Below are positions 1 to 7,832 of a stretch of DNA of 9,449 bases, one piece after another. The position numbers and the translations under genes are program-made. The DNA comes from Pseudomonadota bacterium (GTDB lineage: Bacteria > Pseudomonadota > Gammaproteobacteria > Burkholderiales > Burkholderiaceae_C), in contig JAEZZU010000027.1 in the NCBI GenBank assembly GCA_023418355.1, positions 1 to 9,449 of the forward strand, in the 5' to 3' direction. Every line of letters begins with the position of its first letter. Positions within the stretch are counted from its first letter, which is position 1. A model generated the notes under the pieces. The model had not been told where the DNA came from and searched no databases. It was given only the letters and a program-made list of their open reading frames with translations.

Positions 1-488
1 TTGACCGCCTGTCGGTGAGCCTGCGCGAGCAAGGCTATACCGCCCAGGAAGTGGAAGCCGTGCTGGCTCTGCGCCCACAGCGCCTGTCGGATGTGCAAAA
101 ACGTCTGGAAGCCGTGCGCGCCTTTGCGGCCCTGCCAGAAGCGCAAGCGCTGGCTGCTGCGAATAAGCGTGTAAGCAATATCCTGAAAAAGGCCGAAGGC
201 GATATTCAGGCACAGGTCAATGAAGCGCTGCTGGTGGAGCCGGCAGAAAAAGATTTGTATGCGGCTCTGCAAACCGTGGCCCCCAAGGCACAGCAGCAAT
301 TTGAATCAGGTGACTACACCGCCAGCCTGCAAACTTTGGCAGCATTGCGTACACCTGTGGATGCCTTCTTTGAGCATGTGATGGTGAATGCCGAAGATGC
401 CGCTTTGAAGGCCAATCGCTTGGGCTTGCTGGCTACGCTGCATGCAGCGATGAATCGGGTGGCGGATTTGGCGAAGTTGGTTGCCTAA
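1..488 (+). CDS. glyS: Glycine--tRNA ligase beta subunit, 3' end only
   Basis: This is the C-terminal part of the beta subunit of the tetrameric bacterial glycyl-tRNA synthetase, which charges tRNA-Gly in the cytoplasm. The first complete codon is at position 3 and the frame is open to the left edge, so the real start is outside the window. About 162 residues are visible, against roughly 700 in the whole protein. Recognisable family segments are EVEAVLALRP, LAAANKRVSNIL and DAFFEHVMVNAED, followed by the closing NRLGLLATLHAAMNRVADL; these align well with the end of E. coli GlyS as I remember it. This region belongs to the C-terminal tRNA-binding domains, not the catalytic core, which lies in the alpha subunit. 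The gene has ordinary GC-balanced composition, unlike the AT-rich wzx that follows. It is the chromosomal housekeeping anchor next to which the polysaccharide genes sit. Identification is very secure. Confidence 0.95.
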   Translation, partial: DRLSVSLREQGYTAQEVEAVLALRPQRLSDVQKRLEAVRAFAALPEAQALAAANKRVSNILKKAEGDIQAQVNEALLVEPAEKDLYAALQTVAPKAQQQFESGDYTASLQTLAALRTPVDAFFEHVMVNAEDAALKANRLGLLATLHAAMNRVADLAKLVA

Positions 489-490
489 AG

Positions 491-529
491 ATTCACAGGT
501 CAGCTATTTATTTAAGTTGACCTGTGAAT
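491..529 (+). terminator. Hairpin between glyS and wzx, weak terminator or attenuator candidate
   Basis: A perfect 12-bp inverted repeat (ATTCACAGGTCA at 491-502, TGACCTGTGAAT at 518-529) continues inward through one G-T pair and two more pairs, leaving a 9-nt AT-rich loop. It starts 2 nt after the glyS stop codon and ends 8 nt before the wzx ATG. No T-run follows, so it is not a standard intrinsic terminator. It could partly terminate glyS transcripts, protect the 3' end, or mask the wzx start region. Its function is inference; the repeat itself is seen directly. Confidence 0.4.
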
Positions 530-537
530 ATTGAAAG

Positions 538-1794
538 ATGAAAAAAACAGATAGTTTAAAGTCAAGCGTCATTGCATTGGCTGTTGTTCAGGCAAGTAAT
601 TACATTTTGCCTTTGGTTTCCGTGCCTTATTTGGCACGAATTTTAGGAGTGGAAAATTTTGGAAAGGTGATTTTTGCGCAAGCATTTATGATGTATTTTA
701 TATTGCTTGTTGAATATGGGTTTTCTTGGAGTGGTACTCGTAAAGTTGCTGCTAGTCGAAATGATCGAAGGCAACTTGGGAAAATTTTTATCAATGTCTT
801 CTGCTCACAATGGCTTCTTGTTATTTTTAGTGCTTTTACCTGCAGCGGCTTGGTTTTTTTGTTTGACAACTTAAGAGTAGATGCGCATTTTTATGCGCTG
901 GCTTTTTTGTCAGTTTTTGGGAGTGCTTTATTCCCTTTGTGGTTCTTTCAGGGAATTGAAAAAATGCGTATGGCGGCATTGTTTCAATTTTTTGGGAAAT
1001 TTTTTGGATTGATTTTATTGTTTTTGGTAGTAAAAAATAGTTCAGATGTAGAGTGGGCTATATTTTCAAGTTCTATATCTACTGTATTGGTTGGAATTTT
1101 TTCTTTGATTTTTATTTTTAGAGGGGATTTTTTTTATTTTTGTAAACCTAGTCTTTATAGTGTTGTGAAGGAGTTGAAAGAAGGTTGGGTATTATTTACA
1201 TCACGCGTCTATATTAGTTCATACGCAATATTGATGCCTTTGGCATTGGGTTGGATGATGGGGCCAGTTGCTCTTGCTTGCTACAACGTGGCAGACAAGC
1301 TTCGATCAGGTGCACAAAGTTTAATTAATCCTATCACACAGGCATTTTTTCCGAGAATAAGTTTTCTCATGGAGAATAACAAAGATGCAATTCTTCCGTT
1401 GTTGAGGAAGAGTGCGATAGGTATTTTTTTTGTGTCACTGGTAGCAAGCTTTTTGTTGTACTTTTTTGCGGAAGATTTGATAAAAATTATTGCTGGCTCT
1501 GGATATGAGCAGGCTGTTGTTGTATTGCAATGGATGTCGCCTATTCCTCTTTTTGTGGGGGTGTCTAACTTGCTAGGTGTTCAAGTAATGATCCCGTTGG
1601 GCATGGGTCGTGAATTTAATCGATCATTTATGTTTGCTGCACTGTTATGCTTGGCGATGATGTGGCCAATGATAGATATTGCCGCTGAAAAAGGGGCTGC
1701 TATCACACTCTTGATAGCTGAATTTTTTGGTTGTGCGTTAATATCTTTCTATTTGTGGCGAAGATTTCATGGGAAGATTTTCTCTGGGGAATAG
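538..1794 (+). CDS. wzx: Wzx-type oligosaccharide flippase
   Basis: A 418-residue, strongly hydrophobic inner-membrane protein of the polysaccharide transporter (Polysacc_synt, MOP superfamily) type. It should flip the undecaprenyl-diphosphate-linked repeat unit from the cytoplasmic to the periplasmic face. The N-terminus has the usual Wzx pattern: a short charged start, then a segment containing YILPLVSVPYLARILG and GVENFGKVIFAQAF, followed by YGFSWSGTRKVA. Many hydrophobic stretches of about 20 residues fill the rest, consistent with the 12 or so helices of the family, and the length is typical. The ATG at 538 is the first in-frame start but has no clear Shine-Dalgarno; GAAAG directly abuts it. 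The gene is markedly AT-rich with T-runs (for example T8 at 1128-1135), unlike glyS before it and gmd after it. It is the first gene of the operon, and gmd starts 16 nt after its stop. Wzx proteins diverge greatly, so substrate cannot be read from sequence. The symbol is by family. Confidence 0.88.
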   Translation: MKKTDSLKSSVIALAVVQASNYILPLVSVPYLARILGVENFGKVIFAQAFMMYFILLVEYGFSWSGTRKVAASRNDRRQLGKIFINVFCSQWLLVIFSAFTCSGLVFLFDNLRVDAHFYALAFLSVFGSALFPLWFFQGIEKMRMAALFQFFGKFFGLILLFLVVKNSSDVEWAIFSSSISTVLVGIFSLIFIFRGDFFYFCKPSLYSVVKELKEGWVLFTSRVYISSYAILMPLALGWMMGPVALACYNVADKLRSGAQSLINPITQAFFPRISFLMENNKDAILPLLRKSAIGIFFVSLVASFLLYFFAEDLIKIIAGSGYEQAVVVLQWMSPIPLFVGVSNLLGVQVMIPLGMGREFNRSFMFAALLCLAMMWPMIDIAAEKGAAITLLIAEFFGCALISFYLWRRFHGKIFSGE

Positions 1795-1810
1795 TTTTTG
1801 AAAGGTTGTT

Positions 1811-2932
1811 GTGGCTCAAAAAATTGCGTTAATTACAGGTGTTACTGGCCAAGACGGCTCTTACCTGGCTGAGTTTCTGCTGGAAAAAGGCTATGAGGTT
1901 CACGGTATCAAACGCCGTGCTTCTTTGTTCAATACCCAGCGTGTGGATCATATTTACCAAGATCCGCATATTGAAAATAAAAACTTTATTCTGCACTATG
2001 GTGATTTGACGGATTCTTCGAACCTCACACGCATCCTGCAAGAGGTGCAGCCTGATGAGGTCTACAACTTGGGCGCTCAGTCGCATGTGGCCGTGAGTTT
2101 TGAGTCGCCCGAATACACCGCAGACGTAGATGCAATGGGAACATTGCGTTTGCTGGAAGCGATTCGCCTGCTTGGGCTGGAAAAGAAAACCCGCTTTTAC
2201 CAGGCCAGCACCAGTGAACTGTTTGGCTTGGTACAGGAAGTACCGCAAAAAGAAACCACGCCCTTCTACCCACGCTCACCCTACGCAGTAGCCAAGCTGT
2301 ATGCCTACTGGATTACGGTGAATTACCGTGAAAGCTATGGCATGTTTGCCTGCAATGGCACCTTGTTTAACCACGAAAGCCCCCGCCGTGGTGAAACCTT
2401 TGTCACCCGCAAGATCACCCGCGGCCTAGCGAATATTGCGCAGGGGCTGGATACCTGCTTGTACATGGGCAATATTGATGCTCTGCGTGACTGGGGCCAT
2501 GCCAAAGACTATGTACGCATGATGTGGTTGATGCTGCAGCAAGACCAGCCGCAAGACTTTGTGATTGCCACCGGCGTCCAGCACAGCGTGCGCACCTTTA
2601 TTGAATGGTCTGCCGCAGAGCTGGGCATCAAGCTACGCTTTGAAGGTAAAGGCATTGATGAAGTGGGCATTGTGGAATCGGTGTCGGGAGACAAAGCCCC
2701 TGCCGTCAAGCCAGGCGATGTACTGGTTCGTATTGACCCACGTTACTTCCGCCCTGCTGAAGTGGAAACCCTGCTGGGCGACCCAGCCAAGGCCAAGCGC
2801 GAACTGGGCTGGGTGCCACAGATTACGGTACAGGAAATGTGCGCTGAGATGGTGCGTGAGGACCTGAAAGTTGCCAAGCGCCATGCCTTGCTGAAGGCAC
2901 ACGGCTATGAAGTACCGGTGAGCATGGAGTAA
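1811..2932 (+). CDS. gmd: GDP-mannose 4,6-dehydratase
   Basis: Converts GDP-D-mannose to GDP-4-keto-6-deoxy-D-mannose in the cytoplasm, the first committed step to GDP-L-fucose (also shared with GDP-rhamnose and GDP-perosamine routes). It is an extended short-chain dehydrogenase. The NADP-binding glycine motif TGVTGQDG is at residues 9-16. The catalytic set matches E. coli Gmd shifted by two: T134 and E136 in STSELFG, then Y158 and K162 in SPYAVAK. The length of 373 residues equals the E. coli enzyme. The start is GTG at 1811 with GAAAGG at 1800-1805 at good spacing; no in-frame ATG lies nearby upstream. The GGAG that serves the next gene lies inside its last codons. The first 50 or so bases are AT-rich like wzx, then composition changes to that of the following genes. 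The adjacent fcl implies the product is reduced to L-fucose. Confidence 0.97.
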   Translation: MAQKIALITGVTGQDGSYLAEFLLEKGYEVHGIKRRASLFNTQRVDHIYQDPHIENKNFILHYGDLTDSSNLTRILQEVQPDEVYNLGAQSHVAVSFESPEYTADVDAMGTLRLLEAIRLLGLEKKTRFYQASTSELFGLVQEVPQKETTPFYPRSPYAVAKLYAYWITVNYRESYGMFACNGTLFNHESPRRGETFVTRKITRGLANIAQGLDTCLYMGNIDALRDWGHAKDYVRMMWLMLQQDQPQDFVIATGVQHSVRTFIEWSAAELGIKLRFEGKGIDEVGIVESVSGDKAPAVKPGDVLVRIDPRYFRPAEVETLLGDPAKAKRELGWVPQITVQEMCAEMVREDLKVAKRHALLKAHGYEVPVSME

Positions 2933-2935
2933 GCC

Positions 2936-3898
2936 ATGAAAAAACGTGTGTTTGTGGCCGGGCATAACGGCATGGTGGGCTCTGCACTGGTACGAGCGCT
3001 GCAGCGCGATGGCAATGTGGAACCGGTGACCCGCAACCGTGCAGAGCTGGATTTGACCAATCAGGCTGCAGTGCAGCGCTTTCTGGCGGAAGAGCGTGTG
3101 GATCAGGTGTATCTGGCTGCTGCCAAGGTTGGTGGCATTCATGCCAACAACACCTACCCTGCAGAGTTTTTGTATGAAAACTTGATGATTCAGGCCAACG
3201 TCATCCATGCAGCCCACATGGCTGGTGTGCAGCAGTTGCTGTTTCTGGGGTCATCATGCATTTACCCCAAGCTGGCGCCGCAGCCTATGCGTGAAGATGC
3301 CTTGCTCACAGGCACGCTGGAGCCCACCAATGAGCCCTATGCCATTGCCAAGATTGCAGGCATCAAGCTGTGCGAAAGCTACAACCGTCAGTACGGACGT
3401 GACTATCGCAGCGTCATGCCCACCAATTTGTACGGCCCCGGTGACAACTTTCACCCAGAAAACAGCCACGTTATTCCTGCCATGATGCGCCGTTTTCATG
3501 AAGCCAAGCTGGCGAATGCCAGCGAAGTTGTGGTCTGGGGCAGTGGTAAACCCATGCGAGAGTTTTTGCATGTGGATGACATGGCTGCAGCCTGCTTGCA
3601 TGTGATGAATCTGGCACCTGAGGTTTACCAGGCACACACCCAGCCCATGCTTTCACATATCAATGTCGGAACCGGCATGGATTGCAGCATCGCCGAACTG
3701 GGACAGACCATGAAAAAAGTAGTGGGTTTTGCTGGAGCGCTGAAGTTTGACAGCAGTAAGCCGGATGGCACACCCCGTAAGCTCATGGACGTGTCACGCC
3801 TGAAGGCGCTAGGCTGGCAATACAGCGTTGCGCTGGAAGATGGCCTGCGCAGCACCTACGAGTGGTTTTTGCAGCACCAAGATAAGGCACGCATGTAA
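2936..3898 (+). CDS. fcl: GDP-L-fucose synthase (epimerase/reductase)
   Basis: Cytoplasmic bifunctional enzyme (also called WcaG) that 3,5-epimerises GDP-4-keto-6-deoxymannose and reduces C4 with NADPH to give GDP-L-fucose. It belongs to the short-chain dehydrogenase family. The glycine motif GHNGMVG covers residues 9-15. Catalytic residues correspond to E. coli Fcl shifted by one: S106 in GSSCIYP, Y135 and K139 in PYAIAK, with the epimerisation residues C108 and H178 (NSHVIP) also present. The protein has 320 residues against 321 in E. coli, and large parts such as the LEPTNEPYAIAKIAGIKLCE region read almost identically. The ATG lies 3 nt after the gmd stop, with GGAG at 2926-2929 as ribosome site, so the two are probably translated together. 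Composition is balanced, like gmd and gmm. Function is firmly supported by motifs and by the neighbouring gmd. Confidence 0.97.
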   Translation: MKKRVFVAGHNGMVGSALVRALQRDGNVEPVTRNRAELDLTNQAAVQRFLAEERVDQVYLAAAKVGGIHANNTYPAEFLYENLMIQANVIHAAHMAGVQQLLFLGSSCIYPKLAPQPMREDALLTGTLEPTNEPYAIAKIAGIKLCESYNRQYGRDYRSVMPTNLYGPGDNFHPENSHVIPAMMRRFHEAKLANASEVVVWGSGKPMREFLHVDDMAAACLHVMNLAPEVYQAHTQPMLSHINVGTGMDCSIAELGQTMKKVVGFAGALKFDSSKPDGTPRKLMDVSRLKALGWQYSVALEDGLRSTYEWFLQHQDKARM

Positions 3899-4360
3899 AT
3901 GCTTTTGCCGGTCCATGAGTTTGCGCAAGTCATAGACAGAACACCTTTGGTGTCCCTAGATCTTCTGGTGGAAAACGCCCAAGGCGAGTTTCTGCTGGGG
4001 TTGCGCACCAACCGCCCAGCCCAAGGTTTCTGGTTTGTGCCGGGTGGCAGAGTGCGCAAAGGTGAAACCTTGGCACAGGCATTTGAACGTCTGACCCTGG
4101 CTGAGCTGGGGCAAGCGTTCAGCTTGCAGGATGCAGCGTATCAAGGCCTGTTCGAGCACTTTTACAGCGACAATGTGTTCGCTGATGACCCCGCTTACGC
4201 GCATATCAGCACGCACTACGTTGTGAATGCATTCAAGCTCAAGCTAAACGCAGACTATGTACTGCCATTGCAGCAGCACAGTGCCTGGCGCTGGTGCACA
4301 CCTGAGCAACTGCTGCATGATCCGCAAGTACACGAACATACAAAATGGTATTTCCAATGA
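3899..4360 (+). CDS. gmm: GDP-mannose mannosyl hydrolase, Nudix family
   Basis: Small cytoplasmic hydrolase (Gmm, WcaH or NudD) that splits GDP-mannose, and in some members GDP-glucose, into GDP and free sugar. A role in tuning the GDP-mannose/GDP-fucose pool is the usual proposal. The protein has 153 residues. The N-terminus TPLVSLDLLVEN and the RTNRPAQGFWFVPGGRV segment are diagnostic. The Nudix box runs from G50 to G71 but is the variant typical of this subfamily: E56, R64 and E69 are kept, while two usual glutamates are replaced (L65, A68). E. coli WcaH has the same replacements, so this is not decay. The STHYVV segment near residues 104-109 is also shared. The ATG directly follows the fcl stop (no gap), with TAAGG at 3883-3887 upstream. 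The stop overlaps the next start as ATGA. The order gmd-fcl-gmm followed by manC parallels enteric colanic acid and O157-type loci. Confidence 0.93.
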   Translation: MLLPVHEFAQVIDRTPLVSLDLLVENAQGEFLLGLRTNRPAQGFWFVPGGRVRKGETLAQAFERLTLAELGQAFSLQDAAYQGLFEHFYSDNVFADDPAYAHISTHYVVNAFKLKLNADYVLPLQQHSAWRWCTPEQLLHDPQVHEHTKWYFQ

Positions 4361-5802
4361 TTCCCGTCATCATGGCCGGAGGCTCTGGTACACGTCTCTG
4401 GCCCTTGTCACGCACCGCCTATCCCAAGCAGTTTTTGGCATTGCATGGTCAGCACACCTTGCTGCAGGAAACTCTGGCCAGGCTGAACGGGCTGGAGGTT
4501 ACACGCCCCATCGTGATCTGCAACGAAGAGCACCGCTTTCTGGTGGCTGAACAACTACGCCAGCAGGCACAGAGCGCAGACATCTTGCTGGAACCCGTAG
4601 GGCGCAACACAGCTCCTGCCATTGCACTTGCAGCCTTGCACGCCATGCAAAACACTCAAGCAGAACAACCACCAGTTCTGCTGGTGTTGGCTGCAGATCA
4701 TGTCATTCAGGATGGGGCTGCTTTCCAGCAGGCTGTGCGTACTTTGCTGCCACAAGTCGAAGCTGGTGGATTTGGTACTTTGGGCATTGTGCCCACAGCG
4801 CCTGCGACCGGTTATGGCTATATCCGCATGGCGCATGAAATACAAAGCGGCATTCGTCAGGTGCAGGAGTTCGTAGAAAAACCCTCTGCTGCGACAGCAC
4901 AACAGTATCTGGATAGCGGCAATTATTTATGGAACAGTGGCATTTTCATGCTGCGCGCCGATCGCTATCTGGAAGCACTCAAGAAGTACCAGCCTGAAAT
5001 GCTGCAAGCCTGTGAAAAGGCAATGGCGGCAACTAAAGCTGATCAGGATTTTGTTCGTATTGATGCACAGGCCTTTGCTGCCTGCCCTGATAACTCTATC
5101 GACTACGCATTGATGGAGCCCCTTTGTAGCCAGACTGATAACCCTGTAGTAGTGACACCGCTGGATGCAGGCTGGAGTGATGTGGGGAGTTGGAGTGCTC
5201 TCTGGGACATCAGTGAAAAAGATAATAACGGCAACGTTATCAACACAGGCGAAAAAATATCTGACAACGATGTCATTTTGCAAGATAGCCAAAATTGTTT
5301 GGTATCTGCCCATAGCAAGCTAGTGACGGTATTGGGTGTAGAAAATCTGGTTATCGTAGATACTGACGATGCCCTGCTCGTTGCCGAAAAGTCACGTGTA
5401 CAGGATATTAAAAATATCGTTGCCAAGCTGAAAAAATCAGGTCGGAAAGAGCATGAAAATCATCGACTCGTCTATCGTCCATGGGGCAAATATGACTCCA
5501 TTGATAGCGGTCATCGTTATCAGGTCAAACGTATTACCGTAAACCCTGGCGCTAAACTTTCATTGCAAATGCACCACCATCGTGCAGAGCATTGGGTGGT
5601 TGTATCTGGCACTGCCAAAGTAACAAATGGCGAGAAAACTTTTTTAGTAACGGAAAATCAATCTACTTATATCCCGGTTGGGCAGGTGCATTGCTTAGAG
5701 AACCCTGGCGTAATTCCTTTGGATATGATTGAAGTTCAGTCTGGGACGTATTTGGGTGAGGATGATATTGTGAGATTTCAAGATCTATATGGGAGAACTT
5801 GA
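4357..5802 (+). CDS. manC: Mannose-1-phosphate guanylyltransferase / mannose-6-phosphate isomerase (type II)
   Basis: Bifunctional cytoplasmic enzyme of the ManC/AlgA/CpsB family. The N-terminal nucleotidyltransferase makes GDP-mannose from mannose-1-phosphate and GTP. The C-terminal cupin domain is the type II phosphomannose isomerase that links fructose-6-phosphate to mannose-6-phosphate. Numbered from 4357 (481 residues), the pyrophosphorylase signature AGGSGTRLWP is at 7-16, the sugar-binding FVEKP at 172-176, and the metal-binding cupin motif HHHRAEHW at 406-413. The start is a choice: ATG at 4357 gives the family-like MIPVIMAGGSG and an ATGA overlap with gmm, whereas ATG at 4345 in the same frame would add four residues; neither has a clear ribosome site, and the ATGA favours coupling. 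The second half is visibly more AT-rich than the first, from about 5220 on. The enzyme supplies the substrate of Gmd. No phosphomannomutase gene follows, so mannose-1-phosphate must come from a ManB/AlgC-type enzyme encoded elsewhere. Confidence 0.96.
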   Translation: MIPVIMAGGSGTRLWPLSRTAYPKQFLALHGQHTLLQETLARLNGLEVTRPIVICNEEHRFLVAEQLRQQAQSADILLEPVGRNTAPAIALAALHAMQNTQAEQPPVLLVLAADHVIQDGAAFQQAVRTLLPQVEAGGFGTLGIVPTAPATGYGYIRMAHEIQSGIRQVQEFVEKPSAATAQQYLDSGNYLWNSGIFMLRADRYLEALKKYQPEMLQACEKAMAATKADQDFVRIDAQAFAACPDNSIDYALMEPLCSQTDNPVVVTPLDAGWSDVGSWSALWDISEKDNNGNVINTGEKISDNDVILQDSQNCLVSAHSKLVTVLGVENLVIVDTDDALLVAEKSRVQDIKNIVAKLKKSGRKEHENHRLVYRPWGKYDSIDSGHRYQVKRITVNPGAKLSLQMHHHRAEHWVVVSGTAKVTNGEKTFLVTENQSTYIPVGQVHCLENPGVIPLDMIEVQSGTYLGEDDIVRFQDLYGRT

Positions 5803-5805
5803 TTG

Positions 5806-7014
5806 ATGTTTTTAAGTTTGGCCTATTCATCTAGATTCATCAGTTTAATTTTATTATTTTTCTTCCCTCCGTTGTTGCACGCATATGGCTATGCTCAATC
5901 ATTAGGGGTTGCCTATATTATATGCTCACTCTTATGTTTGTTGTTTTTTTGTTTTGAAAAAATAAAAATATCTAAAGTTTTCATAATTTTTTTCTCCATC
6001 GCCTGCTTATATACCTTCTTAAGTCCACATTCTTTATTTTTGGGGGAGTTTTATAAACAGATATTGTCAATTATTGGTATATTAATATGCGGTACATGTA
6101 TATCCATGTTATTTAAACGGATGGATATTTTTCTGTTGTTGGCTAGGAATATATTCTACTTGCTATCAATTATTGGAGTTCTTGGAGTATTTAAGGTCGA
6201 GATATCTTCTGTTTATACTGAATTCAACCGAGGAGTTTTTCCATTTTTGGAGCCAAGTCATTTTGCCTTAATATATATACCATTTGCTTTAATTTTTATA
6301 TTAAACACATCTGAGAAACTTTTAAAATTAATATTATTCTTTTTGTTTTTAATGGCATTTTCATTTCCTAATTTGACTTTACTTGTTGGTACTATATTAA
6401 TTTCCATGGTAGTTTTGAGGATTAGATTTATTTTCCTAATGCTATTAGCAATATTGCTAGGTGCTTTTATTATTGATAATAATGAGTATTTTCAATATTT
6501 TTATGAAAGAGTTGATGTGTCTAATGATGGTAGTGAAAACTTATCAATGCTTGTATATCTACAAGGGTGGGAAAAAATTAAATTGTCATTGATTCATAGC
6601 AATTTTATTGGTTTGGGTTTTCAAAATTTAGGAAGCGAGCCCTTTGGTAATTACTATTACCTAATTAAGCAGCGTGGTGTTGAAGGTCTTAATTGGTATG
6701 ACGGATCATTTTTAGCATCAAAAATCATAGGTGAATTTGGTTTTTTGGGCGCATTTTTAGTTTTTTTTCTATTATGTGTTTCGTTGTCTTCTGGTATTAT
6801 TTTAAGAAAAAATTTTCTAAAATGGAAAATATTTTCTACAGAAGATCAAGTGTGTTTGGTTTTTGTTTATATATTAATAATTGAGCTTCTTGTAAGAGGG
6901 GTTGGGTATTTTTCTCCAATATTTTTCACGGCACTTTACTTCCTGCCTAGGGTTATTGATATGCTATATCTTTTAATCAATAGAAATTTTGCTATTAATT
7001 ATTTTTTGAAATGA
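5806..7014 (+). CDS. wzy: Wzy-like O-antigen/polysaccharide polymerase
   Basis: A 402-residue, very hydrophobic inner-membrane protein with about ten or more helix-length segments, matching the size and pattern of Wzy polymerases, which join lipid-linked repeat units in the periplasm. There is no strict Wzy signature, so the call rests on several points: the topology, the FLEPSHFAL segment with E149-H152 seen in many O-antigen/exopolysaccharide polymerases, the large loop followed by a GLGFQNLG segment, and the late SFLASKIIGEFGFLGA segment before the last helices. It also sits beside wzx and glycosyltransferases. ATG at 5806 is preferred, with GGGAG at 5791-5795 as ribosome site; a TTG at 5803, directly after the manC stop, is the alternative start in the same frame. 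The gene is very AT-rich, like wzx. Linkage specificity cannot be inferred. A generic O-antigen ligase-like membrane protein is the main alternative. Confidence 0.82.
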   Translation: MFLSLAYSSRFISLILLFFFPPLLHAYGYAQSLGVAYIICSLLCLLFFCFEKIKISKVFIIFFSIACLYTFLSPHSLFLGEFYKQILSIIGILICGTCISMLFKRMDIFLLLARNIFYLLSIIGVLGVFKVEISSVYTEFNRGVFPFLEPSHFALIYIPFALIFILNTSEKLLKLILFFLFLMAFSFPNLTLLVGTILISMVVLRIRFIFLMLLAILLGAFIIDNNEYFQYFYERVDVSNDGSENLSMLVYLQGWEKIKLSLIHSNFIGLGFQNLGSEPFGNYYYLIKQRGVEGLNWYDGSFLASKIIGEFGFLGAFLVFFLLCVSLSSGIILRKNFLKWKIFSTEDQVCLVFVYILIIELLVRGVGYFSPIFFTALYFLPRVIDMLYLLINRNFAINYFLK

Positions 7015-7020
7015 TAATTT

Positions 7021-7737
7021 ATGAAAATAAGTGTTATTACTGCAACATACAATGCTATAAATGATCTGCCTCGTTTAGTTGAGAGTCTTCGAAATCAAGA
7101 AGATCAAGGCTTTGAATGGGTTGTGGCTGATGGAGCATCTACAGATGGTACATTAGATTTACTGCAATCCATTACAGATCTTAATATAAAAGTCTCAAGT
7201 CAAGAAGATTTTGGTATTTATGATGCACTGAATAGAGCTATTAAGATTTCGAGTGGTGAGTTTTATTTGGTTGTTGGGGCAGATGATTTTTTATATCCTA
7301 GTGCTATTAAGGATTACAAGCAGGCTATTGAGGAAGGAGTAGATATTGTTACGGCACCTATTCAATTTAAGGATAGAATATCCCCTCCTGAGGGGCGAGG
7401 TCCTAGTTGGTTGTATGCACAGTTTGCGTATATATCCGGACATGCAGTAGGTTCGATCTATAGAAAAAGTTTGCATCAAGAATTTGGGCTTTATTCTAGA
7501 AAATTTCCGATTGCGGCAGATCAATTTTTTATTTTGAAATGTATAAAGGGTGGGGCTAAAATAAAAAGAATTAAAAATATTGCTGGATACTTCAATGATG
7601 TTGGTGTTAGTTCTATTGATTTGACAGGCGCTTTAACAGAGTGGTATAGAGTGCAATTAATGGTTGGGGAAAAAAAATTTTCACAAACGCTATTATTTTT
7701 TATGAGATTAATTAAGCACTATAAAAAATTAAAATAG
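7021..7737 (+). CDS. Glycosyltransferase family 2
   Basis: A 238-residue soluble or membrane-associated GT-A fold glycosyltransferase (GT2, Glycos_transf_2) that should transfer one sugar from a nucleotide donor onto the growing lipid-linked repeat unit at the cytoplasmic face. The N-terminal strand KISVITATYN opens directly into the nucleotide-binding domain. The VVADGASTDGT segment (D37) is the first acidic motif, EDFGIYDALNRAI at 62-74 is typical of the WcaE-like branch, and GADD at 86-89 is the metal-binding DxD-type motif. AADQF at 165-169 occupies the usual place of the catalytic-base region. The C-terminus is short and basic, with no transmembrane tail. The ATG is 6 nt after the wzy stop and has no clear Shine-Dalgarno, so translation probably depends on wzy. 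The gene is AT-rich like wzy. It is the last gene of the operon as visible. Donor and linkage are unknown; fucosyl transfer is possible from context only. Confidence 0.87.
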   Translation: MKISVITATYNAINDLPRLVESLRNQEDQGFEWVVADGASTDGTLDLLQSITDLNIKVSSQEDFGIYDALNRAIKISSGEFYLVVGADDFLYPSAIKDYKQAIEEGVDIVTAPIQFKDRISPPEGRGPSWLYAQFAYISGHAVGSIYRKSLHQEFGLYSRKFPIAADQFFILKCIKGGAKIKRIKNIAGYFNDVGVSSIDLTGALTEWYRVQLMVGEKKFSQTLLFFMRLIKHYKKLK

Positions 7738-7772
7738 TCGGTCATGAAAAATTCAATTTCAAGGCAGAACAT

Positions 7773-7827
7773 GTCAAGATAATTGTCGCCTCATTTATGC
7801 AGCAACGTCGGCGTCAATTATTCTGAC
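7773..7827. repeat. Inner inverted copy of the cassette's end motif
   Basis: The first 18 bp of the left arm (GTCAAGATAATTGTCGCC, 7773-7790) recurs in inverted orientation at 7810-7827 with 15 of 18 matches. Together with the degenerate right-arm copy (about 7956-7973) this makes three related sites. Repeated end motifs of this kind are known as transposase-binding sites in some transposon families (IS21 and Tn7-like elements, for example), but that role here is inference. As RNA or single-stranded DNA, the pair could also fold into a long hairpin. Confidence 0.5.
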
Positions 7828-7832
7828 TCACG

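Noticed and set aside
517..522. TTGACC as a -35 box for wzx
   Set aside because: It is part of the hairpin arm and lies only 15 nt from the ATG, leaving no room for a -10 and a leader.
1128..1135. T8 tract in wzx as a phase-variation switch
   Set aside because: A single run of this length in a strongly AT-rich gene is expected by chance; the frame is intact and nothing else supports switching.
1829..3217. Long open frames on the minus strand across gmd and fcl (for example 2633-3217 and 1829-2248)
   Set aside because: They lie antisense to well-supported enzymes with full motif sets, have no recognisable domains, and are the shadows expected from the codon bias of the sense genes.
3899..4360. 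Degenerate Nudix box as a sign that gmm is inactive
   Set aside because: The same glutamate replacements are normal in GDP-mannose mannosyl hydrolases such as E. coli WcaH.
4449..5426. Minus-strand and alternate-frame open frames inside manC
   Set aside because: The manC frame carries all the family motifs; the others show no domains or plausible starts.
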